DNA from: Amycolatopsis orientalis DSM 43388
GTDB taxonomy: Bacteria; Actinomycetota; Actinomycetes; Mycobacteriales; Pseudonocardiaceae
Length of the DNA: 64,000 nucleotides
Direction: 5' to 3'
Assembly: GCF_000411975.1 (NCBI RefSeq)
Contig: NZ_ASXG01000126.1
Location: 167,736-231,735 of the forward strand
Shown: piece by piece, positions 34,621 through 45,480 of the stretch
How positions within the stretch are numbered: position 1 is the stretch's first letter
Layout of the letters: every line of letters starts with the position of its first letter
Notes under the pieces: model-generated
The model's database searches: none
What the model was told of the DNA's origin: nothing
The model's input: the letters and a program-made list of their open reading frames with translations, nothing else
Program-made: the position numbers and the translations under genes

Positions 34621-36522
34621 TCAGCGGAGGTCGAAGCGCGCGGCAGCCGGAACGTGCGCCAGCGGACCCGCCGGCGCGGATTCGGTCCGCGGACGCGCCG
34701 GGACCGTGCCGACCAACGGAATCCGGGCCGACGTCTTGGCCAGGTCGATGGTCAGCTGGGGCGGATTCGCGGGCGCGGTGATGAAACCGTTGTCCGTCCC
34801 GCCGATCACCAGGGCCAGCCGGTGCCCGGCCGGGACCAGGTGGTCCGTGCTGGCCAGCCGGAACGTCATCGTGTACGCCTTGCCCGGCGCGAGCCGCGCT
34901 TCCCGGCTCAGCGACTGGTAATTCGCCAGGTCCGCCCAGCCGCGGCTGATGATCGTGTAGTCCACCTTCGTCGTGTCCGCGCTGGTCACCTTGTAGCAAG
35001 CGCTGTCGCCGTCGGTGCTCGAACCCCAGCACGTGCGGTCCGTGCCGGTGACGATTCCTTCGCCGGATCCCGAGAAATTGCGGATCGTCGCGGGGCCGTA
35101 GTCCACCAGCAACGCCGACAGATGCGCGGTCGAGGTGCTCGGCGTGGCCGTCACGGTGATCGACGAGGTGCCCGAAATCTGCACTGGAGCCGTGAGCGCA
35201 GCAGTGCTGTAGAGGACACGGTTCGCCGACGTGGCCGAAGGATTCGCCGCCCACTCGTTCTCGCCGGCATTCGGGTTGTCGATGAACGAAGCGCGGCCCT
35301 GACCGCCCGAGGTGCCGAGCGTGCCGACGCCAGGCGTGCGACCCGGCTGCGGACGCAAAACCGTCTCCGTCGTCCCCGGAGCCGGGTAGGTGGCTTCGTC
35401 GACCCACTGGTCCGGCTGGCGCTCGACGGTCGCCATCGGTTCCTTCTCGATGCCGTTGTCGATGCCCATCAGGTAGTGGTCGAACCACCGGTGCAGGGTG
35501 TCGACCCACTCGGCGCGCCGGTAGTCGAACGGGTCGACGTGGCCGGTCTGGGCGAGCCAGATCTTGCGCTGCACGCCCTTCGCGGCGAGCGCGTCCCACC
35601 ATTGCCCGTAGTTGATCGGCATGACGTTCAGGTCGTTCACGCCGTGCGAAACGAACACGCTGGCGCGCACGTTCTTCGCGTTCGCCACGTAGTCGCGCTC
35701 CGCCCACAGCGGCCCGTAGTCGCCGTTCGCGGTCGCGCCCTCGGCGAGTTTCCGGTTCTGCGCCGAGCAATCCTGGCCGCCGTTGCGCCGCTCGACGGTC
35801 TGCGCGAGCCCGTCCGGGTTGAAGCCGAACGACACGCCGTCCGAGCGGTAGTAGTCGTACCAGGAGCTGATCGCGGAGATCGGCACGATGGTCTTGAGCC
35901 CCTCGACGCCGGTCGAGGCGACGCCGTTGGCGATGGTGCCGTCGTAGGACTTGCCGATCATCCCGACGCCGCCGTCGCTCCAGCCCGCCGACATCTTCGT
36001 GCCGCCGGTCTTCGCGGTGTAGCCGGTCGCGCGGCCGTTCAGCCAGTCGACGACCTTCTTCGCCGACTGCACGTCGGAGTTGCCGCCGACGTCCACGCAG
36101 CCGGTCGACCGGTTGGTGCCCGCCAAGTCCACCAGCACGACCGCGTACCCGCGGGGCACGAAGTAGTTGTCGTAGAACAGCGGGAAGCCGACCGGGCGGC
36201 CCTCGGCGTCGTAGGTCTTGAACTGGGTTTCGTTCCCGCGCCCCACCGAGGAGTAGTACGGGCTGGCGTCCATGATCACCGGGATCTTCTTGCCCGCCTC
36301 GGCCGGTTCCCTCGGCCGCACGATGTCCGCGGCGACCCGGTCCGGGACGCCGTCCCCGTCGCCGTCCCGGCCGAGGTCGACCCACACCGTTTCGCGGATC
36401 GCCCCGGCGTAGTCGTACTGCGGCTCAGTCGCGGTTCTCGCCGGGGCGGCCGTCGCGGCCGCCGGCGCCACCACTCCCGCGGCCAGCACCGCGGCGGCGC
36501 ACAGCCCTGTCAGCACACGCAT
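34621..36522 (-). CDS. Secreted Xaa-Pro dipeptidyl-peptidase (S15, CocE/NonD hydrolase)
   Basis: A 633-aa exported alpha/beta hydrolase. The N-terminus is a Sec signal (hydrophobic LCAAAVLAAGVVAPAAATAA, AxA cleavage). The S15 catalytic domain has the nucleophile in GMIGKSYDGT, the acid in SHGVNDLNV and the histidine in QTGHVDP. The C-terminal jelly-roll domain follows (about residues 400-620). It should remove Xaa-Pro dipeptides from extracellular peptides. GGAGGG lies about nine bases before the ATG. It stands between rluB and the antiporter operon, interrupting the usual rluB-cmk neighbourhood. Confidence 0.88.
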   Translation of the reverse strand: MRVLTGLCAAAVLAAGVVAPAAATAAPARTATEPQYDYAGAIRETVWVDLGRDGDGDGVPDRVAADIVRPREPAEAGKKIPVIMDASPYYSSVGRGNETQFKTYDAEGRPVGFPLFYDNYFVPRGYAVVLVDLAGTNRSTGCVDVGGNSDVQSAKKVVDWLNGRATGYTAKTGGTKMSAGWSDGGVGMIGKSYDGTIANGVASTGVEGLKTIVPISAISSWYDYYRSDGVSFGFNPDGLAQTVERRNGGQDCSAQNRKLAEGATANGDYGPLWAERDYVANAKNVRASVFVSHGVNDLNVMPINYGQWWDALAAKGVQRKIWLAQTGHVDPFDYRRAEWVDTLHRWFDHYLMGIDNGIEKEPMATVERQPDQWVDEATYPAPGTTETVLRPQPGRTPGVGTLGTSGGQGRASFIDNPNAGENEWAANPSATSANRVLYSTAALTAPVQISGTSSITVTATPSTSTAHLSALLVDYGPATIRNFSGSGEGIVTGTDRTCWGSSTDGDSACYKVTSADTTKVDYTIISRGWADLANYQSLSREARLAPGKAYTMTFRLASTDHLVPAGHRLALVIGGTDNGFITAPANPPQLTIDLAKTSARIPLVGTVPARPRTESAPAGPLAHVPAAARFDLR

Positions 36523-36610
36523 TCCCGTCGCCCTCCAGAGTCTTCGTCGGGTGCCGACAACTCTGGTCGGGGCGCGGGGCCTGGCAGCAGGGCCGAAAGT
36601 GGGGAACCGG

Positions 36611-37363
36611 TCAGAGTCCCACGGTGCGGTACAGCGAGCCGACCTCGCCTCGGTTCAGCCTGCGGATCGTGCCCTGGCGCTGGTTGCCCAACTGCACGTC
36701 GCCGACCGCGGTGCGCACCAGCTTGCGCACCGGATGCCCGGTGGCCGCCATCAGCCTGCGCACGATGTGCTTGCGGCCCTCGTGGATCACCAGCTCGACC
36801 ATGCTCCGGCCGGAATGCATGTCCTTGACCCGGAACTGGTCGACCTTCACGATCCCGTCCGGCAGCTCCCAGCCCGCGCGCAGCTGCTTGCCCAGCCCGC
36901 GCGGCACCAGGCCCTCGACCTCCGCGAAGTACGTCTTGAGCACCCGGTACGACGGATGCATCAGCCGGTGCCCGAGGTCGCCGTCGTTGGTCAGCAGCAG
37001 CAGGCCCTCGGTGTTCTCGTCCAGCCGCCCGACGTGCACGACGCCCGGGGTCTCCTCCCACCGGCCGCGCAGGTAGTCGCCGACGCACGGGCGGCCCCGG
37101 TCGTCGGACATCGTGGAGTGCACGCCCTTGGGCTTGTTGAACGCGAGGTACACGAGGTCGTCGCGGAGGTTGACCCGCGTCCCGTCGACGTGGATCACCG
37201 CCGACTCGGGGTGCACGCGGCGGCCCAGCTCGGTGACGACCTCGCCGTCCACCTCCACGCGGCCGGCCGCGATCAGGTCCTCGGCGGCGCGGCGCGAAGC
37301 CACGCCGGCCTGCGACAGGACCTTCTGCAGGCGGATGCCGTCGGGGTGCTGCTCAGATGTCAT
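36611..37363 (-). CDS. rluB: rRNA pseudouridine synthase, RsuA/RluB family
   Basis: A 250-aa enzyme with an N-terminal S4 RNA-binding domain (RLQKVLSQAGVASRRAAEDLI) and a pseudouridine synthase domain with the catalytic aspartate in GRLDENTEGLLLLTNDG. It probably modifies 23S rRNA. The ATG lies 11 bases inside the end of scpB, so the two are coupled. Family length is about 240-260 aa. Confidence 0.93.
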   Translation of the reverse strand: MTSEQHPDGIRLQKVLSQAGVASRRAAEDLIAAGRVEVDGEVVTELGRRVHPESAVIHVDGTRVNLRDDLVYLAFNKPKGVHSTMSDDRGRPCVGDYLRGRWEETPGVVHVGRLDENTEGLLLLTNDGDLGHRLMHPSYRVLKTYFAEVEGLVPRGLGKQLRAGWELPDGIVKVDQFRVKDMHSGRSMVELVIHEGRKHIVRRLMAATGHPVRKLVRTAVGDVQLGNQRQGTIRRLNRGEVGSLYRTVGL

Positions 37364-38207
37364 CGATGGTGTCCACTTCGGGTAGCAGCGGAGCGATCGG
37401 GGGCAGGTCGTTCAGCGACGACAGCCCCAGTCGCTCCAGGAACAGCTCGGTCGTCACGTACAGCGTGCCCGTGGTCTCCGGGTCGGTGCCCATCTCCTCG
37501 ATGAGCCCCCGCGCCAGCAGGGTCCGGATCACGCCGTCCACGTTCACCCCGCGCACCGCCGCGACCCGGGCCCGGGTGACCGGCTGCCGGTACGCGATCA
37601 CGGCGAGGCTCTCCAGCGCGGCTCTGGTCAGCTTCGACCGCTGGCCGTCCAGCAGGAGCTTCTCCACGAACGGGGCGTAGGTGTCCCTAGTGTAGAACCG
37701 CCACCCTTCGCCGACGCGCCGCAGGTCGATCCCGCTGGCCCGCTCGGTGAACTTCTGCGCCATCGTCCGCAGCGCGACGGTCACCCGGGCGACCGGCTGG
37801 TCCAGCGTCTCGGCGAGGGAATCCTCCGCGATCGGCGAATCCACCACCAGCAGCAGCGCTTCGAGGGCGGCTTCGAGCGCCTCGTCGTCCTCGACGCTGG
37901 GCAGCCCGTTGTCCACGGCGACCAAGCCCTCGTCGTCGGACGGCTCGGTTTCCGGCTCGGCTTCGGTTTCCGAAGCGGCTTCCGCGGCTTCCGGCTCGGC
38001 GGCGGCAGGTTCCGCGGCCTCAGGCTCGCCTGGCTCCGCGGTTCCGGGCTCCGGCTCGGCCTCGTCGTCCGGCCGCGGCGCGGTTTCCGGGGCCTCGGCG
38101 TGTCCGGTCCCCTCGACCGCGGCCTGTTCGGCCTCGACCTGAGCCTCTTCCGCCGGAGCGTCCGGGGTTTCCTCCCGCTCCGGTGCGCGGTCGTCTTCGG
38201 TGCTCAC
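37353..38207 (-). CDS. scpB: Segregation and condensation protein B
   Basis: A 284-aa SMC-complex subunit. The two winged-helix domains (about residues 108-275) contain LEALLLVVDSPI and ALESLAVIAYRQPVTRARVAAVRG, typical of ScpB. Residues 1-100 are an unusual acidic, Glu/Ala/Pro-rich, probably disordered extension. ScpB bridges the SMC head with the ScpA kleisin in chromosome condensation. Its start overlaps the scpA stop by four bases. Confidence 0.95.
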   Translation of the reverse strand: MSTEDDRAPEREETPDAPAEEAQVEAEQAAVEGTGHAEAPETAPRPDDEAEPEPGTAEPGEPEAAEPAAAEPEAAEAASETEAEPETEPSDDEGLVAVDNGLPSVEDDEALEAALEALLLVVDSPIAEDSLAETLDQPVARVTVALRTMAQKFTERASGIDLRRVGEGWRFYTRDTYAPFVEKLLLDGQRSKLTRAALESLAVIAYRQPVTRARVAAVRGVNVDGVIRTLLARGLIEEMGTDPETTGTLYVTTELFLERLGLSSLNDLPPIAPLLPEVDTIDDI

Positions 38208-39220
38208 CCGTATTCCTCCTCCTCGGCCGCCGCGCGGTCCTGCTCGGCGGCGGCGGACGCCTCGGCCACGCTGCCGCCGGTCCAGCGGACGTGCAGCTCC
38301 GCCAACGCCTCCAGCTGGTCGAACTGCACCGCCGATTCGCGGTAGAGCTCCAGCAGCGCGAGGAACCGGGCCACGACCTCCACCGTGTGCTCGCAGTCCG
38401 AGGTCAGTTCCTTGAACGTGGCCTGCCCGGCCTCGGCGAGCTTCACCCGCAGCAGCGCGGCGTGCTCGCGCACGGACACCCGTCCCATGTGGATGTGCGC
38501 GATCGACACCTGCGGCGGCGGTTTCGGCCGGAACACCGCGACCGCGATCTCCGCGAACCGCTCCGGCGTGACGCCCAGCATCACCTCCGGCAGCAGCCCC
38601 AGGTACCGCTCCTCCAGCGCCACCGACCGCGGGTACCGCCGCAGCGCGCCTTCCTCCAGCTCGCCGAACAGCGCGGCCACCTGCTTGTACGCGCGGTACT
38701 GCAGCATCCGCGCGAACAGCACGTCGCGGGCTTCCAGCAGGGCCAGGTCGTCCTCGTTCTCGACCTCGGCCGCGGGCAGCAGCCGGGCGGCCTTGAGGTC
38801 GAGCAGGGTCGCCGCGATCACCAGGAACTCGGTGGTCTCGTCGAGGTTCCAGTCCGGGCCGAGCGCGCGGGTGTAGGCGATGAAGTCGTCGGTGACCGTG
38901 TGCAGGGCGACCTCGGTGACGTCCAGCTGATGCTGCGAGATCAGCTGCAGCAGCAGGTCGAACGGGCCCTCGAAGTTCTGCAGCCGCACCTTGAACTTCG
39001 AGGTGCCTTCCTCGGCGGCGGCGTACCCCTCGGGGATGGTGCCGCCGTGCACGGTCTGGTGCTCGGCCGGCGCGGGCTCGGCTTCCCCGGAAGTCTCCGG
39101 GGAGTCCGCGGCCGCCGCGCCGTCCGTGCTTTCGGTGCCCTCGGCGCCTTCAGTGCTCTCGGTGCTGTCCGAGACTGCCGCTTCCGGCTCCGGCAGCTCG
39201 GCCGATGCCGGTTCGTCCAT
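38204..39220 (-). CDS. scpA: Segregation and condensation protein A (kleisin)
   Basis: A 338-aa kleisin. FKVRLQNFEGPFDLLLQLISQHQLDVTEVAL marks the N-terminal SMC-binding domain at about residue 75 (only part quoted: NFEGPFDLLLQL). The C-terminal winged helix contacts the other SMC head. The first ~73 residues form a Ser/Thr/Glu-rich acidic tail like that of the scpB product. The ATG overlaps the previous stop by one base (TGATG). Confidence 0.95.
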   Translation of the reverse strand: MDEPASAELPEPEAAVSDSTESTEGAEGTESTDGAAAADSPETSGEAEPAPAEHQTVHGGTIPEGYAAAEEGTSKFKVRLQNFEGPFDLLLQLISQHQLDVTEVALHTVTDDFIAYTRALGPDWNLDETTEFLVIAATLLDLKAARLLPAAEVENEDDLALLEARDVLFARMLQYRAYKQVAALFGELEEGALRRYPRSVALEERYLGLLPEVMLGVTPERFAEIAVAVFRPKPPPQVSIAHIHMGRVSVREHAALLRVKLAEAGQATFKELTSDCEHTVEVVARFLALLELYRESAVQFDQLEALAELHVRWTGGSVAEASAAAEQDRAAAEEEEYG

Positions 39221-39633
39221 CAGCCCTCGGTTCCGCCGTCCTCGCCGCTCGCCCGCAATCGCTGCACCAGCACGGACTCCTCGCCGCGCTGGTCGAAGTC
39301 GGCGAGCAGCACCGCGACCGCCTCGCGGACCAGCCGGCCCCGGTCGACGACCAGCTCGTGCTTGGCGCGCAGGTTCAGCCGGGCCTGCTCCATCGCGAGC
39401 AGTTCCTCGCCGGAGACGTAGACGGTGATCTTCGCGTCGTGCTTGGTGCGCCCGGAGCCGCTGCGCGCGGCGTTGCGGGCCAGCTGCTCGGCCTCGCCGC
39501 CCGCGGGCTTCGCGGCGCGCTGCACCGGTTCCGCGGGCGCGGGCACCGCGGGACGGTCGAGCGCGGGGGTGGCCGGGCTGGAGGTGAGGCGGAAAAGCTC
39601 CGACGCTCCGGGCAGGGAAGCGCGCCTGCTCAC
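39220..39633 (-). CDS. Conserved small protein between ParA-like and ScpA genes
   Basis: A 137-aa protein, unrecognised at the family level. The first half is Ala/Pro-rich linker; the second half (about residues 62-125) is a compact segment KHDAKITVYVSGEELLAMEQAR followed by a basic helix and LVREAVAVLLADF, suggestive of a ribbon-helix-helix or similar DNA-binding dimer. The GTG at 39633 overlaps the parA stop (GTGA), and its stop overlaps the scpA start, so it is made with both. It may be the DNA-binding partner of the ParA-like ATPase; this is inference from position and size. Confidence 0.75.
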   Translation of the reverse strand: MSRRASLPGASELFRLTSSPATPALDRPAVPAPAEPVQRAAKPAGGEAEQLARNAARSGSGRTKHDAKITVYVSGEELLAMEQARLNLRAKHELVVDRGRLVREAVAVLLADFDQRGEESVLVQRLRASGEDGGTEG

Positions 39634-40661
39634 CGAGCGATCACCTCGCGGGCCAGCGCGCGGTAGGCCGCGGCGCCGGCGGACTTGGGGGCCCAGGTCG
39701 TGATGGGTTCGCCCGCGACCGTCGTCTCGGGGAACCGCACGGTGCGGTTGATCACCGTGTCGAACACGGTGTCGCCGAATGCCTCCACCACGCGAGCCAT
39801 GACCTCCTTCGAGTGCAGGGTTCTCGGGTCGTACATCGTGGCGAGAATCCCCGTGATGTCCAGTTTGGGGTTGAGGCGTTCCTGCACCTTCTCGATCGTG
39901 TCGATCAGGAGCGCGACGCCTCGCAGACTGAAGAACTCGCACTCCAGGGGGATGATCACACCGTCCGCGGCGGTCAGTGCGTTCACCGTCAACAGGCCGA
40001 GCGAGGGCTGGCAGTCGACAAGAACATAGTCGTAGTCGTTCATCACCGGACGAAGGACCCGTAACAACGTGTGCTCGCGCCCTACCTCTGCGACGAGCTG
40101 GACCTCCGCCGCGGACAGGTCGATGTTGCTCGGCAGCAGGTCAACGCCGTCGACGCGGGTTTTGCGGAGCACGTCCTCGATCTTGACCGAGCGCTCCATG
40201 ATGACGTTGTAGACCGTCTGGTCCAGTTCGTGCGGCTGGATGCCGAGCCCGACCGACAGCGCGCCCTGCGGGTCGAAGTCGACCAGCAGCACCCGGCGGC
40301 CGCATTCGGCGAGCGCGGCCCCGAGGTTGATCGTGGACGTGGTCTTGCCGACCCCGCCCTTCTGGTTGCACATGGCGAGGACTTTCGCCGGGCCGTGCCG
40401 CTCCAGCGGCGGCGGCTCGGGGATCTCGCGCAGCGGGCGCCCGGTCGGCCCGATCCCGCTCTCCGCGCGCTCCTTCGCCCGCATCCGGGCGCGTTCGGCG
40501 CGCGTGCGCGGCTGCTGCGGCTCGTCGCCCTCGTGGTCTGCCGGGGTGGCGATCCGCGCGTGCTCGAGGTTCGCCGCGGCCGAACCGGCGGACCCGGCGG
40601 CCCCGGCTGGCCCGGCGGACGCTGCCGGGTCCTCCGGCTGGTTCGGGGTCGGTGTCGACAT
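39630..40661 (-). CDS. ParA/Soj-like chromosome partitioning ATPase
   Basis: A 343-aa Walker-type ATPase. An ~85-residue Ala/Pro and charged N-terminal extension precedes the deviant Walker A CNQKGGVGKTTSTINLGAAL. Walker B is DYVLVDCQPSLG, and FDTVINRTVRFPE is near the end. This is the second ParA-like protein (Rv1708-type) found next to scpA, distinct from the ParA beside oriC. It probably acts in positioning the nucleoid with the SMC complex. Confidence 0.92.
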   Translation of the reverse strand: MSTPTPNQPEDPAASAGPAGAAGSAGSAAANLEHARIATPADHEGDEPQQPRTRAERARMRAKERAESGIGPTGRPLREIPEPPPLERHGPAKVLAMCNQKGGVGKTTSTINLGAALAECGRRVLLVDFDPQGALSVGLGIQPHELDQTVYNVIMERSVKIEDVLRKTRVDGVDLLPSNIDLSAAEVQLVAEVGREHTLLRVLRPVMNDYDYVLVDCQPSLGLLTVNALTAADGVIIPLECEFFSLRGVALLIDTIEKVQERLNPKLDITGILATMYDPRTLHSKEVMARVVEAFGDTVFDTVINRTVRFPETTVAGEPITTWAPKSAGAAAYRALAREVIAR

Positions 40662-40793
40662 GGCGCGAAAGCTCCTTGTTCGGCGGGGTCTCGCGCAGCC
40701 TATGCGGATTTCCGGAGCCCCGGCAAAGCGCCGCGCCGGGCCGCGCGGACCGAGTCACCGCAGCGTGGGAAGGCCCTCGGCCGCGCCGGGCGA

Positions 40794-41726
40794 TCAGCCG
40801 AGCGCACGCGGATGCGCGGTGGCGTAGACCTCTCGCAGCGTCGTGACCGTGACGAGCGTGTACACCTGGGTCGTGGTCACCGAGGCGTGGCCGAGGAGTT
40901 CCTGCACCACGCGGACGTCCGCGCCGCCTTCGAGCAGGTGGGTGGCGAACGAGTGGCGCAGGGTGTGCGGCGAGACCGCGGCGGTGATCCCGGCCCGCTC
41001 GGCGGTGTCCTTGAGCACCTGCCACGCGCTCTGCCGGGAAAGCCGGCTGCCGCGGGCGTTGAGGAAGATCGCCGACGTGCCCCGTCCGTTCGCGGCGAGC
41101 GCGGGACGGGCGCGGACCAGGTACGCGTCGAGCGCTTCCAGCGCGGGACGGCCGATCGGCACCAGCCGTTGCTTGCCGCCCTTGCCGTCGAGCAGGACGG
41201 TGCGCTCGGTGTCGTCCACGTCGTCCACGTCGAGCCCGACCGCCTCGGAGATCCGGGCGCCGGTCGAGTAGAGCAGCTCCAGCAGCGCGCGGTCGCGCAA
41301 GGCGCGTTCGCCGTCCGGCGGCGGAGTGTCGAGCAGCTTGAGGACATCCGCGACCGGCAACGCCTTGGGCAGCCGTTTCGCCGCGGCGGGCGGACGGACG
41401 TCGCGCGCGGGGTCGTGTTCGGTGAGCCCGTCGGCGTGCGCGAACTTGTGCAGCCCGCGCACCGCGACGAGCGCCCGCGCGGCCGACGACGCCGCCAGCG
41501 GCTGATGCTCTTCGTCGCCCTCGCGCAGTGCGGCGCCGAACGAAGTGACGTGCGCGGGCGTGACCTCGGTCAGCCGCTCGACCCCCGCCGCTTCCAGATG
41601 GGCCGCGTAGCGGCGGAGGTCGCGGGAGTAGCTGTCGAGGGTGTTGCGGGCAGTGCCGCGTTCCACGACGAGGTGGTCGAGGTACGTGGCGATCGCGCCC
41701 CGCACCTCGACACCCGCATCGTTCAC
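40794..41726 (-). CDS. xerD: Site-specific tyrosine recombinase XerD
   Basis: A 310-aa recombinase with the N-terminal SAM-like core-binding domain and the C-terminal catalytic domain. The active-site residues are Arg in STGARISEAV, Lys in GKGGKQRLVP, HTLRHSFATHLLEGG (His and Arg), LGHAS (His) and the nucleophile Tyr in TTQVYT. It resolves chromosome dimers at dif. The GTG start is only six bases after a good -10, so the message is probably leaderless. Confidence 0.94.
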   Translation of the reverse strand: MNDAGVEVRGAIATYLDHLVVERGTARNTLDSYSRDLRRYAAHLEAAGVERLTEVTPAHVTSFGAALREGDEEHQPLAASSAARALVAVRGLHKFAHADGLTEHDPARDVRPPAAAKRLPKALPVADVLKLLDTPPPDGERALRDRALLELLYSTGARISEAVGLDVDDVDDTERTVLLDGKGGKQRLVPIGRPALEALDAYLVRARPALAANGRGTSAIFLNARGSRLSRQSAWQVLKDTAERAGITAAVSPHTLRHSFATHLLEGGADVRVVQELLGHASVTTTQVYTLVTVTTLREVYATAHPRALG

Positions 41727-41732
41727 GCCGCC

Positions 41733-41738
41733 ACTCTA
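41733..41738 (-). promoter_or_regulatory. -10 element TAGAGT, leaderless start of xerD
   Basis: TAGAGT on the minus strand (41738 to 41733) is followed by six bases and the GTG of xerD. No ribosome-binding site is present. This geometry places transcription start at or one base from the start codon. Confidence 0.5.
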
Positions 41739-41766
41739 GGACGGCGCACCGACAGAACCGGGAAAC

Positions 41767-42395
41767 TCAGCCCTCGGCCAGTCGGCGGGCGAACCGCGTG
41801 GGCCGGTCCCGCCACGGCGCGTCGGCGGGGCGGGTCTGGGCCGCCCCAGTCACGACCGCGTGCGCCGACAGCACCCCGGACACCGTCGCGCCGTTGACCA
41901 GCTCGCCGGCCAGCGCCATCCGGACCGCCTCGGCGAGCGGGAACTTCCGCACCACCAGGTCGGCCTCCTCCTCGCCGAGCACCTCGCGGTCCACTTCGGA
42001 CAGATCGCGCGCGAGGAACACGCGCACCACCTCGTCGGTGAACCCGGGCGAGGCCGCGACGTCGACCAGCGTCTCCCAGCTCGCCGCCGAGAGCCCGGCC
42101 TCCTCGGCCAGCTCGCGCCGGGCCGCGTCGACCGGGTCCTCCCCCGGCTTGTCGATCAGCCCGGCGGGCAGCTCCCACAGCCGGCGCCCGAGCGGATGCC
42201 GGTACTGGTGGACGAGCGTGACGTTGTCCTCGCTGTCCAGCGCCGCGATCACGACCGCGCCGAGGTGTTCGACCACCTCGCGCTTGGCGGTCTGCCCGCC
42301 GGGCATCACGACGTCGTCGATCCGCAGGCCGACGACGCGTCCCGCGTGGACGACCGTGCTGCCGGCGACGGAGAACTCGTGCGTGCCGGGCGCGC

Positions 42396-42399
<4 letters not shown>
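41767..42399 (-). CDS. NUDIX hydrolase, ADP-ribose pyrophosphatase type
   Basis: A 210-aa enzyme with the NUDIX box GLIDKPGEDPVDAARRELAEEAG (pattern Gx5Ex7REUxEExGU) near residue 90. It is preceded by the YRHPLGRRLWELPAG segment of ADP-ribose pyrophosphatases. It should hydrolyse ADP-ribose to AMP and ribose 5-phosphate. Its GTG overlaps the pyrG stop (GTGA), as for the orthologue Rv1700 beside pyrG. Confidence 0.9.
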
Positions 42400-44096
<1,697 letters not shown>

Positions 44097-44104
44097 GGGC
44101 CGCC

Positions 44105-44110
44105 AGCATA
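44105..44110 (-). promoter_or_regulatory. -10 element TATGCT, probable leaderless start of pyrG
   Basis: TATGCT (minus strand, 44110 to 44105) is separated by eight bases from the pyrG GTG. No Shine-Dalgarno sequence is seen in between. No convincing -35 is visible. Confidence 0.45.
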
Positions 44111-44180
44111 TCCCACTCCGGGCAGATCGCTCGCCGACGCCTCTTCCCGGCGCGGCGGAATCGGTTCACCCGCCGCGCGC

Positions 44181-44186
44181 TAGGCT
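44181..44186 (+). promoter_or_regulatory. -10 element TAGGCT, probable leaderless start of aroA
   Basis: TAGGCT is followed by seven bases (GCGCGGC) and the aroA GTG at 44194. The position predicts transcription from the start codon itself. Confidence 0.5.
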
Positions 44187-44193
44187 GCGCGGC

Positions 44194-45480
44194 GTGCCGA
44201 ACCTCCGCGATGACCACTGGACCGCCCCGGTCGCGGGCGCCTCGCTGGACGCCGCGGTGCGCGTCCCCGGATCGAAGTCGATCACCAACCGGGCCTACGT
44301 GCTCGCCGCGCTGGCGAGCGCGCCCACGCGGGTGCGCCATCCGCTCGACTCGCGCGACACCCGGCTGATGCTGGCCGCGCTCGCCTCGCTCGGCGCGCTG
44401 TCCGAAGAGACCATCGACGGGTTCCTCGTCCATCCGCTCGGCACCATCGGCGGACGCGGCGACGAGACGACCGTCGCGCTCGGCAACGCCGGGACCGTCG
44501 CCCGCTTCACGCCCGCGCTCGCCACGCTCGGCGACGCGTCCGTGCTGTTCGACGGCGACGAGGCGATCCGCCGCCGTCCGATCGGCCCGCTGCTGACCGC
44601 GCTGCGCAAGCTCGGCGCGCGGATCGACGACGGCGGACGCGACGCGCCTCCGTTCACCGTGCACGGCACCGGCGGCCTGCGCGGCGGCCGGGTGGACCTC
44701 GATTCGTCGGCCTCCAGCCAGTTCCTGTCCGCGCTGCTGCTCGCCGGCCCGGCGTTCGAGCAGGGCGTGACGGTGCGGCTGGTCGGCGGCGCCCCGCCGA
44801 GCGAACCGCACATCGCGATGACGCTCGACATGCTGCGCCGGTTCGGGGCCACTGTGGACCGTTCCGGCACGGAATTCCGCGTGGAGCCGGCGAAACTGTC
44901 GTGCCCGGAGTACGTCGTGGAGCCGGATCTGTCCACCGCGGCCCCGTTCGTGGCCGCCGCGGTGGTGGGCGGCGGGACGGTCCGGGTGCACGGCTGGCCG
45001 AAGCGGACCACGCAGCCGGGCGACTGGCTGCGCGGCCTGGTGACCGAGCTGGGCGCGAAGGCGACGCTGGACGACGACGGCCTGGTCGTCACCGGCGGCG
45101 GCGCGTTCCCCGGCATCGACCTCGACCTGCACGAGGTCGGCGAGCTGACCCCGGTCATCGCGGCGATGCTGTGCTTCGCCGACAGCCCGTCGAGCATCAC
45201 CGGCGTCGCGCACCTGCGCGGTCACGAGACCGACCGGCTCACCGCGCTGGCCACCGAACTGTCCAGCCTCGGCGCGGGCGTCACCGAACTCGAGGACGGC
45301 CTGGAAATCGCCCCCGCCCCGATGCACGGCGGCGTTTTCCGCACCTACGAGGACCACCGGCTGGTGATGGCCGCGGCGGTGCTGGGGCTGCGCGTGCCCG
45401 GCGTGCTGGTCGAGAACCCGGCGACGGTCGGCAAGACGTTCCCGGAGTTCGTCGAGACGTGGAGCGCCGCCGTCAGCTGA
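44194..45480 (+). CDS. aroA: 3-phosphoshikimate 1-carboxyvinyltransferase (EPSP synthase)
   Basis: A 428-aa EPSP synthase of the shikimate pathway. VPGSKSITNRAYVLAA binds shikimate 3-phosphate and PEP, LGNAGTVARF is the PEP-site loop, and RGHETDRL and TYEDHRLVMAAAVLGL are also conserved. The loop has Phe where E. coli has Pro101, a variation I recall in other actinobacterial AroA proteins. The last eight bases overlap tail-to-tail with the convergent hydrolase gene. Its position here splits the mctB-pyrG neighbourhood. Confidence 0.96.
   Translation: MPNLRDDHWTAPVAGASLDAAVRVPGSKSITNRAYVLAALASAPTRVRHPLDSRDTRLMLAALASLGALSEETIDGFLVHPLGTIGGRGDETTVALGNAGTVARFTPALATLGDASVLFDGDEAIRRRPIGPLLTALRKLGARIDDGGRDAPPFTVHGTGGLRGGRVDLDSSASSQFLSALLLAGPAFEQGVTVRLVGGAPPSEPHIAMTLDMLRRFGATVDRSGTEFRVEPAKLSCPEYVVEPDLSTAAPFVAAAVVGGGTVRVHGWPKRTTQPGDWLRGLVTELGAKATLDDDGLVVTGGGAFPGIDLDLHEVGELTPVIAAMLCFADSPSSITGVAHLRGHETDRLTALATELSSLGAGVTELEDGLEIAPAPMHGGVFRTYEDHRLVMAAAVLGLRVPGVLVENPATVGKTFPEFVETWSAAVS

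Noticed and set aside
44194..45480. Phe after Arg in the AroA PEP loop read as a resistance mutation
   Set aside because: Other actinobacterial EPSP synthases that I recall carry Phe at this place, so it is a lineage feature rather than an acquired change.
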